Assembly: GCA_943331145.2 (NCBI GenBank)
Contig: CALQKL020000002.1
Span: forward strand, 1 to 35,292
Origin: Chitinophaga pinensis
GTDB lineage: Bacteria > Bacteroidota > Bacteroidia > Chitinophagales > Chitinophagaceae
Length of the DNA stretch: 35,292 nt
Direction of reading: 5' to 3'
Both the position numbers and the translations under genes were made by a program. This document shows positions 10,019-19,533 of this stretch, piece by piece. Below the pieces are notes generated by a model. That model had not been told where the DNA came from. It searched no databases and worked only from the letters and a program-made list of their open reading frames with translations. The first letter of the stretch is position 1, and every line of letters starts with the position of its first letter.

Positions 10019-10675
10019 ATGACCATACATCGCGAAGGGTATAGAACAATTTTGGTAGTAGGTGCTTTACTTGTTTTGATTAATGTTGTAGCATTTAAAT
10101 TTTTATGTGCTGAATACTGCTGGATTTCAATGTCACTTTTAGCAATTTCATTGATATTTTGGTTATTTATCGTTTCTTTTTTCAGAATTCCCAACCGTAA
10201 ACTAACCATTGATGAAAGTGCAGTGGTTTCGCCTTGTGACGGAAAAGTAGTAGTAATGGAAGAAGTATTTGATGAAGAATATTTTAAAGCAAAAGTGTTG
10301 CAAGTTTCTATTTTTATGAGTCCTGCAAATGTGCACGTAAACAGAAATCCAATTAGCGGCGAAGTGTTGTATAATCAATATCATAAAGGAAAATACCTTG
10401 TAGCTTGGAATCCCAAATCATCTACAGAAAATGAGCGCCATTCTGTTGTTTTAAAAAAAGGAGAGCAATCAATACTGGTAAAACAAATTGCTGGTGCAGT
10501 GGCTAAAAGAATTGTAAACTATTTAAAAGTAGGAGAGCAAGTAACCCAATCTCAAGAGTTGGGATTTATCAAATTTGGTAGTCGTGTAGATTTGCTTTTG
10601 CCTATAGGTACCAAACTCAATGTAAGTTTAAACCAGGTTGTTCAAGGGGGCGTAACAATCATTGCAACTTTATAA
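10019..10675 (+). CDS. psd: Phosphatidylserine decarboxylase proenzyme (short PSD-A type)
   Basis: FRIPNR, SPCDGKVV, FMSPANVHVNRNPISG, and the FGSRVDLLLP self-cleavage motif. Confidence 0.93.
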   Translation: MTIHREGYRTILVVGALLVLINVVAFKFLCAEYCWISMSLLAISLIFWLFIVSFFRIPNRKLTIDESAVVSPCDGKVVVMEEVFDEEYFKAKVLQVSIFMSPANVHVNRNPISGEVLYNQYHKGKYLVAWNPKSSTENERHSVVLKKGEQSILVKQIAGAVAKRIVNYLKVGEQVTQSQELGFIKFGSRVDLLLPIGTKLNVSLNQVVQGGVTIIATL

Positions 10676-10743
10676 ATTTTAACAGCGATTTCTTTGTATT
10701 TTTTAAGTTTAATGGCTACTTTTAGATTCTTAAATTTTAAATC

Positions 10744-10914
10744 ATGAAAAAATTATTTTTATTGGCTACAGCTGCTATGTTAGTAAGTGCTGTATCATTT
10801 GCCGCTCCAACTCAAGACAAAAAGAAAAAATGTGCAAAAGGTAAAACTTGTTGCAAAAAGTCTAAATCTTGCGATAAAGACAAAGAAGAAAAAACCGCAG
10901 AGATTAAAAACTAA
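10744..10914 (+). CDS. Small exported Lys/Cys-rich peptide (56 aa), not in the supplied ORF track
   Basis: Manual translation MKKLFLLATAAMLVSAVSFAAPTQDKKKKCAKGKTCCKKSKSCDKDKEEKTAEIKN*; signal peptide-like N-terminus, followed directly by a strong terminator. Confidence 0.72.
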   Translation: MKKLFLLATAAMLVSAVSFAAPTQDKKKKCAKGKTCCKKSKSCDKDKEEKTAEIKN

Positions 10915-10920
10915 TTTAAA

Positions 10921-10957
10921 AAGTAAGGGTTGAAGATTTTCAACCCTTACTTTTTTA
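10921..10957. terminator. Bidirectional intrinsic terminator
   Basis: Perfect 14-bp stem aagtaagggttgaa-gatt-ttcaacccttactt followed by T-tract; A-tract on the 5' side would serve the convergent gene. Confidence 0.9.
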
Positions 10958-10965
10958 TATCATCC

Positions 10966-11664
10966 TCAAAATATGTGTTCCAACTGATTAAGATGCGTTA
11001 CCACATAGGTTGGATTTAATGTGGATTCTTCATTAATGTGATTTACAAAAATGGTATCCATCCCCGCATTAATTCCTCCTTTAATATCTGCAGATTGATT
11101 ATCCCCAATCATTATAGATTCCGAAACGCTTGCATTGGCTTTATTAAGTGCGTATTCAAATATTTCTTTTTCCGGCTTCATGCTGTTGCTTGCTTCTGAA
11201 GTAATCATGTGCGTAAAATAATGATCTATATTACTGTTTTGAATTTTACTCCATTGCGTTTTTTCAAATCCATTTGTGATTAAATGCATGGTGTATTCTT
11301 TTGCCTTTAGGTACTGTAAAATTTCTACCGTGTGCGGAAACAATTCATTTTTTGTAGGTAATATTTCTAAAAACCTTGCGCTTAATGCTTTTGAAAGCAC
11401 TTCATCTCCAATTTTAAATTCAAGTAAGGTACGCCACATTCTGCGCCATTTTAACTCTTCGGCATTAATAAATCCATTTTGATAGCGTTCCCATAAAATC
11501 TTGTTGTGGTGCAAATATTTAGCATAAAACATATCGAATTCGCCATCGATTTTTTTATGCAATTCAAACTCCTCAAAAATATCTGTTAGTGACATTTTTG
11601 CGTTGGTATCAAAATCCCACAACGTGTGATCTAAATCAAAAAAAAGATGATTGTACTTGCGCAT
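10966..11664 (-). CDS. YjjG-type HAD-family hydrolase (pyrimidine 5'-nucleotidase-like)
   Basis: FFDLDHTLWDFD, HLITNGFEKTQ, KPEKEIFEYAL, MIGDNQSADIKGGINAGMDT. Confidence 0.92.
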   Translation of the reverse strand: MRKYNHLFFDLDHTLWDFDTNAKMSLTDIFEEFELHKKIDGEFDMFYAKYLHHNKILWERYQNGFINAEELKWRRMWRTLLEFKIGDEVLSKALSARFLEILPTKNELFPHTVEILQYLKAKEYTMHLITNGFEKTQWSKIQNSNIDHYFTHMITSEASNSMKPEKEIFEYALNKANASVSESIMIGDNQSADIKGGINAGMDTIFVNHINEESTLNPTYVVTHLNQLEHIF

Positions 11665-11745
11665 GAACTTATTTAAAGTGTGGAAAATGAATAATATCTT
11701 TACCTTTTGTGAAGATAAGTATTAATCAATTATTGAAAAAAGCCA

Positions 11746-12444
11746 ATGAATATAATTATAACAGGAGGAAGCAGGGGAATGGGAAAAGCGATGGCATTTG
11801 AATTTGCCGCCACCTCATCACATATTATTTTGTGTGCCAGAAATGTAGAACATTTACAGAAAACAAAAGCAGAAATTGTAGATAAATTTCCCGCTTGCAC
11901 AATTGATGTTTTTGCAGCAGACCTCTCTATAAAAACGGAGGTTGAAAGCTTTGCTGATTTCTGTTTAAATAAATTTACGCCTGATATTTTGATAAATAAC
12001 GCGGGCATATATACGCCAGGAAATACAATGGATGCTAGCGAAGAAGATTTTAATAAAATGATGAACCTAAATTTCTTTAGTGCTTATTATTTAACGAAGA
12101 AATTACTGCCTTCAATGATTGCTCAAAAGCGTGGACATATTTTCAACATTTGTTCTATTGCTGCACTTCGAGCTTATGATGGCGGTGGAATATATAGTAT
12201 AAGCAAATTCGCACTCAACGGGTTTAGTCAAAATTTAAGACATGAAATGAAACCACATGGCATTAAGGTTACAACCGTTTATCCAGGAGCTGTGTTTACC
12301 GATTCTTGGGGAGATTTTGATAATAGTAACAATAGAATCATGGATGCTACAGACATTTCAAAAATGGTTTTTGCAGCATCTAGATTATCGCCACAAGCTG
12401 TAGTTGAAGAAATCACCATTCGTCCTCAATTGGGTGATTTATGA
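11746..12444 (+). CDS. Short-chain dehydrogenase/reductase
   Basis: IIITGGSRGMGKAMA, NNAGIY, catalytic YSISKFAL. Confidence 0.93.
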   Translation: MNIIITGGSRGMGKAMAFEFAATSSHIILCARNVEHLQKTKAEIVDKFPACTIDVFAADLSIKTEVESFADFCLNKFTPDILINNAGIYTPGNTMDASEEDFNKMMNLNFFSAYYLTKKLLPSMIAQKRGHIFNICSIAALRAYDGGGIYSISKFALNGFSQNLRHEMKPHGIKVTTVYPGAVFTDSWGDFDNSNNRIMDATDISKMVFAASRLSPQAVVEEITIRPQLGDL

Positions 12445-12448
12445 TGGG

Positions 12449-13156
12449 TTAATGCGTAGAAAATTTATATCCCATACCTCTAATGGATAAAAAGTATTTT
12501 GGATTCCTTTGGTCTTTTTCGAAATATTTTCTAAAGTTCAAAATGAAATTATCAATGGTTCTTGTAGTAGGAAATACATTATAACCCCAAACAGCTTGTA
12601 ATATTTTTTCACGGGTTACTACTTCGTTTTTATGGTCAATCAACAATTTCAACAGCATCGCTTCTTTTTTGGTCAGATGAATTTCTTGTCCAACGGAATT
12701 AGTTGCCAATAAGCCATTAAAGTCGATTTTGTTTTTACCAAAAGCATATAATTCCGGAACATTTGTTTTTAAAGAAAGTTGATCGTTTTTCTTGATTAAT
12801 TTTTCTACCCTTAGCAAAAGCTCTTCTAAATTAAAAGGCTTATTAAGATAATCATCAGCGCCCATTTTTAAACCCAACACTCGATCAGCACTGCTGTTTT
12901 TAGCACTTAATATTAAAATCGGAATTGGATTTTTTTGAAGCCGGACAGATTCACAAACTGAAATGCCATCCAACTCAGGAAGCATTACATCCAACACCAT
13001 TAAATCAAAATGTTCTTGTGATAATATTTTTAAAGCTTCCAAACCATCAGCACATGTAGTTACTTCATATCCTTCCAATTCAAGATTTAGCTTTAAAGCT
13101 TCTTGAAGATTTTCTTCATCCTCTACAAGTAAAATGGAATGTTTTTTTAGTGACAT
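12449..13156 (-). CDS. OmpR/PhoB-family response regulator
   Basis: LLVEDEENLQ, LMVLDVMLPELDG receiver motifs; C-terminal winged helix (VTREKILQAVWGYNVFPTTRTIDNFI). Confidence 0.96.
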   Translation of the reverse strand: MSLKKHSILLVEDEENLQEALKLNLELEGYEVTTCADGLEALKILSQEHFDLMVLDVMLPELDGISVCESVRLQKNPIPILILSAKNSSADRVLGLKMGADDYLNKPFNLEELLLRVEKLIKKNDQLSLKTNVPELYAFGKNKIDFNGLLATNSVGQEIHLTKKEAMLLKLLIDHKNEVVTREKILQAVWGYNVFPTTRTIDNFILNFRKYFEKDQRNPKYFLSIRGMGYKFSTH

Positions 13157-13159
13157 ATT

Positions 13160-14137
13160 TTAAGCAACTGTTTTCAATTGTACAACAAATTTTGCTCCAT
13201 TCGGTTCATTATCTGTTATAAATATTTTACCCTTATGTGCCTTTATAATTCGATGTACCAAATACAAACCCAATCCAGTACCTTTTGCTTTTTGCGTGGC
13301 TTCGGTACCAATGCGATAAAATTTTTCAAATACTTTCTTTTTATCCCCATCTTCAATACCAGCACCATAATCTGCAAATGTAATGTTACATTGATTTTGT
13401 TGATTTTCTATTTTGATCTCTATAGGTTGATCCTTTGGCGAATATTTAATGGCGTTATCGATTAAATTATTGAATGTCATTTGCAATAAAAATGCATCTC
13501 CCATTACATGCAAAGAACCATAATCGAAAAACTGAATTTCACGATTGGGAAAACGATTTTTAAAATCCGAAACGACCGATTCTAATACATCCTTAACATC
13601 TAATCTTTCTGGTGTGTATTGATGCGCGCCCGCTTCCATTTGAGAAGAAAGCAACAGATTATTACAAAGTGCATTCATTCTATTAGACTCTTGAATGGTG
13701 TTGCTGATAATCTTATGCTGCTGCACTTCATCAAGCTGGCGCTTTTGAATTGTCTCTAAATTTAATTTGGTAATGGCTATTGGTGTTTTTAATTCGTGTG
13801 TAATAGCAACCATAAAATTTTGTTGCTGTCTGCTAATGATGAGTTGCTTATTAACTGCGCGAAATAAAAATATTGCTCCAGCAGAAATTAATAGAAAAAA
13901 TATGGAACCTTCACCAAGATATTGCGCTGTCTTTCTTTTTTGTTCTTCTTCTATTTGCGAAATTTTTATGGCATAAGTGGCATCTTGTTTGCTAATTTCA
14001 TTTCTTTTAAAATTAGCCATTGAAATATTTTGTCTGCTTAATGCGATATACCACCATATCAACGCAGAAAAAATATACAGCAACAGAAACCAATAAATAA
14101 AAAATATCAATTTTATTTTTTTTGATTTCTTAAACAT
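13160..14137 (-). CDS. Membrane sensor histidine kinase
   Basis: Two TM segments, H-box FMVAITHELKTPIAITKLNL, N-box NLIDNAIKYSP, G-boxes DYGAGIED and GTGLGLYLV. Confidence 0.96.
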   Translation of the reverse strand: MFKKSKKIKLIFFIYWFLLLYIFSALIWWYIALSRQNISMANFKRNEISKQDATYAIKISQIEEEQKRKTAQYLGEGSIFFLLISAGAIFLFRAVNKQLIISRQQQNFMVAITHELKTPIAITKLNLETIQKRQLDEVQQHKIISNTIQESNRMNALCNNLLLSSQMEAGAHQYTPERLDVKDVLESVVSDFKNRFPNREIQFFDYGSLHVMGDAFLLQMTFNNLIDNAIKYSPKDQPIEIKIENQQNQCNITFADYGAGIEDGDKKKVFEKFYRIGTEATQKAKGTGLGLYLVHRIIKAHKGKIFITDNEPNGAKFVVQLKTVA

Positions 14138-14165
14138 GAATTGAATATTGAAAAATGGTTTTGAA

Positions 14166-15044
14166 TTAATTGCGCTTATCCAAACCCCAACTTAATTTAC
14201 TGCGTAAGGTTTGTAAAAAATTATTTTCATTAAGGCGAACCAAATTGATGTCGAAGGTTTCTTTTTTTACAGCAAGCTGTACTTCTTTGCTTACGATTTC
14301 TTTTCTACTATCAAGTGTAACTAAAAAATCATCGGTTCTCCCTTCTAATTCAAAAGAAATGATATTATCGTCTGGTACAACTATTGGGCGAATATTTAAA
14401 TTATGCGGTGCTACTGGTGTAATTACAAAACTATTGCTTTCAGGAAAAACCACTGGACCACCACAGCTTAAAGAATAACCCGTAGAACCAGTTGGTGTGG
14501 CTACGATAATACCATCAGCCCAATAGGTGTTTAAAAATTCACCGTTTAAGTAGGTATGAATTTTTATCATGGGTGATGTATCTCTTTTGTGAATTGAAAA
14601 TTCATTCAATGCATAAGGGGTTTCTCCAAATAATGGTACATTGGCATCAAGGTGGATTAGGGTTCTTTTGTCGAGTACATATTTTCTTTCGGCAATGGCA
14701 TCAATTACACCTTGAATTTCATCTCTGCCAATGTTAGCCAAAAACCCCAATCGGCCATAATTAATGCCTAATACAGGAATACCAGAATCGCGCACCATGG
14801 TTACGGTGTCCAACATGGTACCATCTCCGCCTAAACTAAGTACGCAATCAATACTGCTATCCAAATCTTCAAAAGCATTGAATGTTGAATATTGATTGTT
14901 TAAATCAACAGATGAATAAAACTGATTGAAAAAATCTTGAAAAAATACAGGTTCGACACCATTTTTAATGAGCTCTTCAAACAACTTATGTATGTCTTTA
15001 AGTTGGTCATTTTCTACCCCGCGACTATATATGGCAATTTTCAT
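14166..15044 (-). CDS. nadK: NAD kinase
   Basis: LSLGGDGTMLDTV, GINYGRLGFLANI, DGIIVATPTGSTGYSLSCGGPVV. Confidence 0.96.
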   Translation of the reverse strand: MKIAIYSRGVENDQLKDIHKLFEELIKNGVEPVFFQDFFNQFYSSVDLNNQYSTFNAFEDLDSSIDCVLSLGGDGTMLDTVTMVRDSGIPVLGINYGRLGFLANIGRDEIQGVIDAIAERKYVLDKRTLIHLDANVPLFGETPYALNEFSIHKRDTSPMIKIHTYLNGEFLNTYWADGIIVATPTGSTGYSLSCGGPVVFPESNSFVITPVAPHNLNIRPIVVPDDNIISFELEGRTDDFLVTLDSRKEIVSKEVQLAVKKETFDINLVRLNENNFLQTLRSKLSWGLDKRN

Positions 15045-15061
15045 TTTTTTAAATAAGTGAT

Positions 15062-16513
15062 TTATAAAATACTTCTTAAATGTAAAAATAACCCCTTTTC
15101 GTGTAATTGATTCATACTAAACTCAGCACTTAATCTGAAATCGTACAATGTTAAAAAATCTAACCCTGCTCCGGTTGTGTATAAAAGTCGATCATTTAAC
15201 ATACCACTACCATTTGGCTTGTTGTACGCAAATCCTGTATTCAAATAAGTTTTGGCATAAAATGAAAAAGGCAAATAAGGAACTTGTTTGATTTTAAAAG
15301 GCATCTTGATTTTAAACGCAACTATTTTTTTACTTAAATTATATTTTGCCAATGCCGTTACCGCACCATCAATCACATAATATTCCAAACCATTTAAATA
15401 ATATTCGCCAAATCCAAAAGCACGTTGGTTTATAAATGGCTGGGTAAAGGGTAATTTTATTTTTGAAAAAAGTTGAACATTCATATAAAAATGATGTGGC
15501 AATGTATAATACTTCCGCCATGCCAAATCCAACTGAAACATATTTATCCCACCTGTTAATCCAAACCCACGTTTTGCCAAAGAAACATTTAATGCTTTAC
15601 CTTTCAAAGGATAATTGATGTTATCCAATTTTAAAAATTGATAGCTGTATATAAAATCCATAAATCCAACACTAGACTTCTTTGAATTGAAATATTTGGA
15701 ATTATATGCTGTTGAAATTATACTGTCATTTACATCAATAAAACTGTACTGGATTTTATAGGTTTGTTTTTTATAAAATCCTTTCCGCACACTATAGGCA
15801 GCAGCTGCGCTAAATGATGTTCTTTCAAAATTCTTTGATTTGTATAAAAGCGATTTATGATTATACGTTGTTTTATAATCTATTTCTTTATTTTGAACAT
15901 AAGCCATTGCTATTGAAAAACCTTCTGTAAGTTTTTTATTGCTATATGGTGCCGTATAAGAAACAGCAATATTTCTGGCATAGCCGGTTAACAAATAAAT
16001 ATTCAATTGGTCGCCTCTGCCACTCAAATTAAAATCACCATATTTTAAACCATAAGTTACCCGGTTAAGTTCATGGTTATGTGTTGTCCACCAATCATTA
16101 AAATTTCTATCTGTAAGTTTTAAATAGGGTGTTGGATAAATGTACCATCTTTCCAAAACTTCAATTAGAATATCTACATCATCATTGTTTACCATAACCG
16201 GCGTAACGGTTACAATGGAAAATAAATTTGTATTGTAAATGAGTTCTTGTGATGTAATAATTTTTTTAAGCAAATGCGCGGCTTTTATTTGATGCCCCAT
16301 TTTTAATTGCATTTCGCGTAAAATGATATAATCTTTCGTTTTTTTATTTCCAGTAATTTTTATCGAATGAATGTTTAAGATGCGAAACGTATCGATATGC
16401 ATTGATTCGAAGTATGCAGAATCAAATATTAAATTATTATGTTTGGGTTGGGCATTAATATGTTGTAAGAAAAAAAAGGAAATGATAAAAAATGTGTAGG
16501 TTATTTTTTTCAT
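15062..16513 (-). CDS. POTRA-domain/BamA-superfamily outer membrane protein
   Basis: Signal peptide, single POTRA-like region (IHSIKITGNKKTKDYIILREMQLKMG), then a predicted beta-barrel with alternating aromatic strands. Confidence 0.8.
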   Translation of the reverse strand: MKKITYTFFIISFFFLQHINAQPKHNNLIFDSAYFESMHIDTFRILNIHSIKITGNKKTKDYIILREMQLKMGHQIKAAHLLKKIITSQELIYNTNLFSIVTVTPVMVNNDDVDILIEVLERWYIYPTPYLKLTDRNFNDWWTTHNHELNRVTYGLKYGDFNLSGRGDQLNIYLLTGYARNIAVSYTAPYSNKKLTEGFSIAMAYVQNKEIDYKTTYNHKSLLYKSKNFERTSFSAAAAYSVRKGFYKKQTYKIQYSFIDVNDSIISTAYNSKYFNSKKSSVGFMDFIYSYQFLKLDNINYPLKGKALNVSLAKRGFGLTGGINMFQLDLAWRKYYTLPHHFYMNVQLFSKIKLPFTQPFINQRAFGFGEYYLNGLEYYVIDGAVTALAKYNLSKKIVAFKIKMPFKIKQVPYLPFSFYAKTYLNTGFAYNKPNGSGMLNDRLLYTTGAGLDFLTLYDFRLSAEFSMNQLHEKGLFLHLRSIL

Positions 16514-17175
16514 TTTATATCTAGATAATTCATCAAATTTCTATAATTGACATCCGATTTGTCTTCATAAATTTTTACACCAAAATGGTGAAGCACATTG
16601 TATTCATATCTTTCGAAAGTAGCTACAATAGATGCGATTTCCTTTTTGTTGATATGCAAAGTAACCGTTAGTAATCCAGTAATTGGGTCAGTAGTTGTAT
16701 TTAAATGCAAAATCGTACAATCATTGCTTTCTACGATTCTGCTGATTTCTGAAATGGCAAATTGTACACGTTGCATTTCTAAAATAATCAAGCCGCCAAT
16801 TTCATTAGCGCCAGCAAATTCCCCAATTGATTTTAATAGATTCGCTGTGGTAATCACGCCCATGAATTCGGCATTTTTATCTATAACCGGCACCACATTT
16901 GTTTCGTATTGATTGCAGTAATTGATGGCATTTAAAAAATGTACATCTTCTTGAATGTAAAAGAGTAAAAATTGATCCTGAATTTTTTCAATGGTAATTT
17001 TGTCTTCATCAATATCCAATAAATCTTCTTCGCTTATTAATCCAAGAAATTTTTTATCAGTAACTATAGGTAAATGCGTTAGTTTAAAATCATTAATCAA
17101 TTGTTTGGCTTTTCCAACGGAATCGTCCAATTGCAGTTGAGGAATATCAAAATTGATTAGTTGTGCAGTTAACAT
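16510..17175 (-). CDS. CBS-domain protein
   Basis: Two CBS repeats (LTHLPIVTDKKFLGLISEEDLL; NVVPVIDKNAEFMGVITTANLL) plus an ACT-like C-terminus; 4-nt overlap with the following gene. Confidence 0.85.
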   Translation of the reverse strand: MLTAQLINFDIPQLQLDDSVGKAKQLINDFKLTHLPIVTDKKFLGLISEEDLLDIDEDKITIEKIQDQFLLFYIQEDVHFLNAINYCNQYETNVVPVIDKNAEFMGVITTANLLKSIGEFAGANEIGGLIILEMQRVQFAISEISRIVESNDCTILHLNTTTDPITGLLTVTLHINKKEIASIVATFERYEYNVLHHFGVKIYEDKSDVNYRNLMNYLDIK

Positions 17176-17204
17176 AAAGAACGATTTAATTCATTTGAAA
17201 TGAA

Positions 17205-17978
17205 TTATTTATTTTGCGACAATGCCATTTTTTTCAAAAACACTTCTAAGATTTCATTGAAGGTTTCTGGTACTTCCATCATTGGCGCATGACCACATTT
17301 ATCAATAAAATGCAATTCGCTATTGGGTATTAACTTATGAAATTCTTCTCCAACAAACGGCGGAGTAATGGTATCATTGTTGCCCCAAATTAAACAGGTT
17401 TGAGTTTTAATTTGATTGAGCTCTTCGCCTAAATTATTTCTAATGGCACTTTTTGCCAGCGCAATGATTTTTATTACTTTAAGTCTGTTGTTGGTAATTT
17501 CAAATACCTCGTTTACCAATTCTTCAGTAGCTAAAGCTGGGTCGTAAAAAGTAAGTGATGTTTTATTTCTTATGTATTCTTTGTCGCCTCTTTTTGGATA
17601 AGAATCACCCATTCCATTTTCAAACAAGCCTGAACTTCCGGTTAATATGAGTGATCTGATTTTTTCGGGTTTATTTAATGCATAAACCAACGCAACATGT
17701 CCACCTAATGAATTCCCCATTAAATGAATATTGTCATATCCTCTATGGTCAATGAATTTTGATACAAATTTCTTTAACCCGCCAACAGATGTATGCAATA
17801 AATCGAGTTCTAAAAGTGGCAACATTGGCACAACAACTTTGTGGGTATGTTTAAAATGCTCAATTAGAGGCCCGAAATTACTCATCGCCCCAAATAGACC
17901 ATGCAATAACATCAACACTTCGCCTTCGCCTTCTTCTACGAATTTGAATTTTCCATCCTCTTTGATTGTGTACTCCAT
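17205..17978 (-). CDS. Alpha/beta-fold hydrolase
   Basis: LLHGLFGAMSNFGPL oxyanion region, nucleophile elbow GNSLGGH, IWGNNDTITPP, CGHAPMMEVPE. Confidence 0.92.
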   Translation of the reverse strand: MEYTIKEDGKFKFVEEGEGEVLMLLHGLFGAMSNFGPLIEHFKHTHKVVVPMLPLLELDLLHTSVGGLKKFVSKFIDHRGYDNIHLMGNSLGGHVALVYALNKPEKIRSLILTGSSGLFENGMGDSYPKRGDKEYIRNKTSLTFYDPALATEELVNEVFEITNNRLKVIKIIALAKSAIRNNLGEELNQIKTQTCLIWGNNDTITPPFVGEEFHKLIPNSELHFIDKCGHAPMMEVPETFNEILEVFLKKMALSQNK

Positions 17979-18069
17979 ACTAAAAAACTATATTAATAAT
18001 GATTTAAAGTAGATTTTAAATCTTAATTGGGTTAAAATTAAGGTAAATGACAGACAACATAAAAAATAA

Positions 18070-18603
18070 CTACGATTTGTTTGAAACAGACTTAAAATAA
18101 TCCTCTAGTTGATGAATCATGTTTTTGAATATTGGAATCCAATTTCCGATTTGATTTAACACCATTGGTGCAATTGGCGCAAGCTTATTGTAAAAAAAAG
18201 ATGCGTTTTTTTGTTTTTCTGACAATAAATTCAATTGATTGAGATAATATAAAATCATACTGTAAAACAAACCGTACATCAATAGATAAAGCAGTAATCC
18301 AATTAATTTATTAAACCAACCCATCATGATGAGTTCTGCTGATTTTTCAAGGATTTTCCCCAGCAGGTGCATTGCCAAAAATACAAGCGCCAAAACAAGT
18401 ATAAATGATAAAAAAGGAATCCATTTATGATTTAGCCATTGATGCTTGGTTAAATAAACAGCAACCGTGGCTGCAAATTTGGTGGCCATGAAAAACCCAA
18501 TGAAAAAAGCAGTAAATGAAATAATGGATTTAATAAATCCTTTTTTGATGCCTTTATAACATGCAAAGGCAACTAAAAAAATAAATATAATGTCAATATA
18601 CAT
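18070..18603 (-). CDS. CvpA family membrane protein
   Basis: Four TMs; YIDIIFIFLVAFACYKGIKKGFIKSIISFTAFFIGFFMATKFA. Internal ATG at 18603 preferred over the upstream start. Confidence 0.82.
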   Translation of the reverse strand: MYIDIIFIFLVAFACYKGIKKGFIKSIISFTAFFIGFFMATKFAATVAVYLTKHQWLNHKWIPFLSFILVLALVFLAMHLLGKILEKSAELIMMGWFNKLIGLLLYLLMYGLFYSMILYYLNQLNLLSEKQKNASFFYNKLAPIAPMVLNQIGNWIPIFKNMIHQLEDYFKSVSNKS

Positions 18604-18693
18604 ATCACGTAATTTGTTTTCCCGCCTTTTCAACGTAGGGATACCCAAACGATGAATTATAAAACCAATGAAAACCCAAACTGCGCTTTGATT

Positions 18694-19143
18694 TTATCCC
18701 AACATCTCTTTTACCAAACTGCTGATTGTTTTGCCGTCTGCTTTTCCAGCCAATTGTTTTGAAGCAACACCCATAACTTTGCCTAAATCCGCAGCAGTTG
18801 ATGCACCCGTTTCAGAAATTATTATTTCTATGGCTGCTTTTATTTCAGCCTCTGTCATTTGTTTTGGCAAAAACTTTTCGATTATAGACATTTCTTCTCT
18901 TTCTTTTACCGCCAAATCTTCTCTTCCTTGTTTTTCAAAAATATCAAGCGAGTCTTTACGTTGCTTCATCATTTTTTGTAAAAACTTCAATTCGGTTGCT
19001 TCATCAATTTCTCCAGAAGCCCCTGGTTCTGTTTTTGCTTTAATGATTTCAGCTTTAATTGCTCTAAGTCCTCTTAACGCTGCTTCGTTTTTTGATTTCA
19101 TGGCTTCCTTCATTTCAGCCATAATTTGTTGTTCTAATGCCAT
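18694..19143 (-). CDS. GatB/YqeY domain protein
   Basis: LEQQIMAEMKEAMKSKNEAALRGLRAIKAEIIKAKTE and DLGKVMGVASKQLAGKADGKTISSLVKEML. Confidence 0.94.
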   Translation of the reverse strand: MALEQQIMAEMKEAMKSKNEAALRGLRAIKAEIIKAKTEPGASGEIDEATELKFLQKMMKQRKDSLDIFEKQGREDLAVKEREEMSIIEKFLPKQMTEAEIKAAIEIIISETGASTAADLGKVMGVASKQLAGKADGKTISSLVKEMLG

Positions 19144-19154
19144 TTTTATACTTT

Positions 19155-19505
19155 TTAATTAGATGATTGTTCATTTATCATTTGCGCTTTAAATTTCTGA
19201 TGAAATTGTTTTGCAAATGTTTTCATTTCGCTTGTTAATTCGTGTTGTTGTGTAGCACGGTCAAACGTATCGGCCATACTCATCATCATTTGGTAAAAGA
19301 AATCACCCATTTCATCTACCATCATGTCTTTTGTCCACAAATCAATACGCATTGCCGTTTGATCAGCTGCATCCCAAAAAGCCAAACACATTGCTTTTGA
19401 TTTTTGAGTCATTTCCGCAGAACTGTCTGATGCTTGCCAATTTATTTGTTCTGGAATCTTATTTGGATCCAGCATTACATCTATTGTTATGGTTGATTTT
19501 TGCAT
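19155..19505 (-). CDS. gldC: Gliding motility protein GldC
   Basis: GldC-like KSTITIDVMLDPNKIPEQINWQASDS...LRIDLWTKDMMVDEMGDFFYQMMMSMADTFDRAT pattern. Confidence 0.85.
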   Translation of the reverse strand: MQKSTITIDVMLDPNKIPEQINWQASDSSAEMTQKSKAMCLAFWDAADQTAMRIDLWTKDMMVDEMGDFFYQMMMSMADTFDRATQQHELTSEMKTFAKQFHQKFKAQMINEQSSN

Positions 19506-19533
19506 AAAAAAATTTTTTCAAAGTTAAACTATT

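Noticed and set aside
9910-10209. 99-aa minus-strand ORF
   Set aside because: Mostly antisense to psd; low-complexity translation.
18731-19162. 143-aa plus-strand ORF
   Set aside because: Antisense to the YqeY-domain gene; Ser/Ala-rich composition typical of a shadow ORF.
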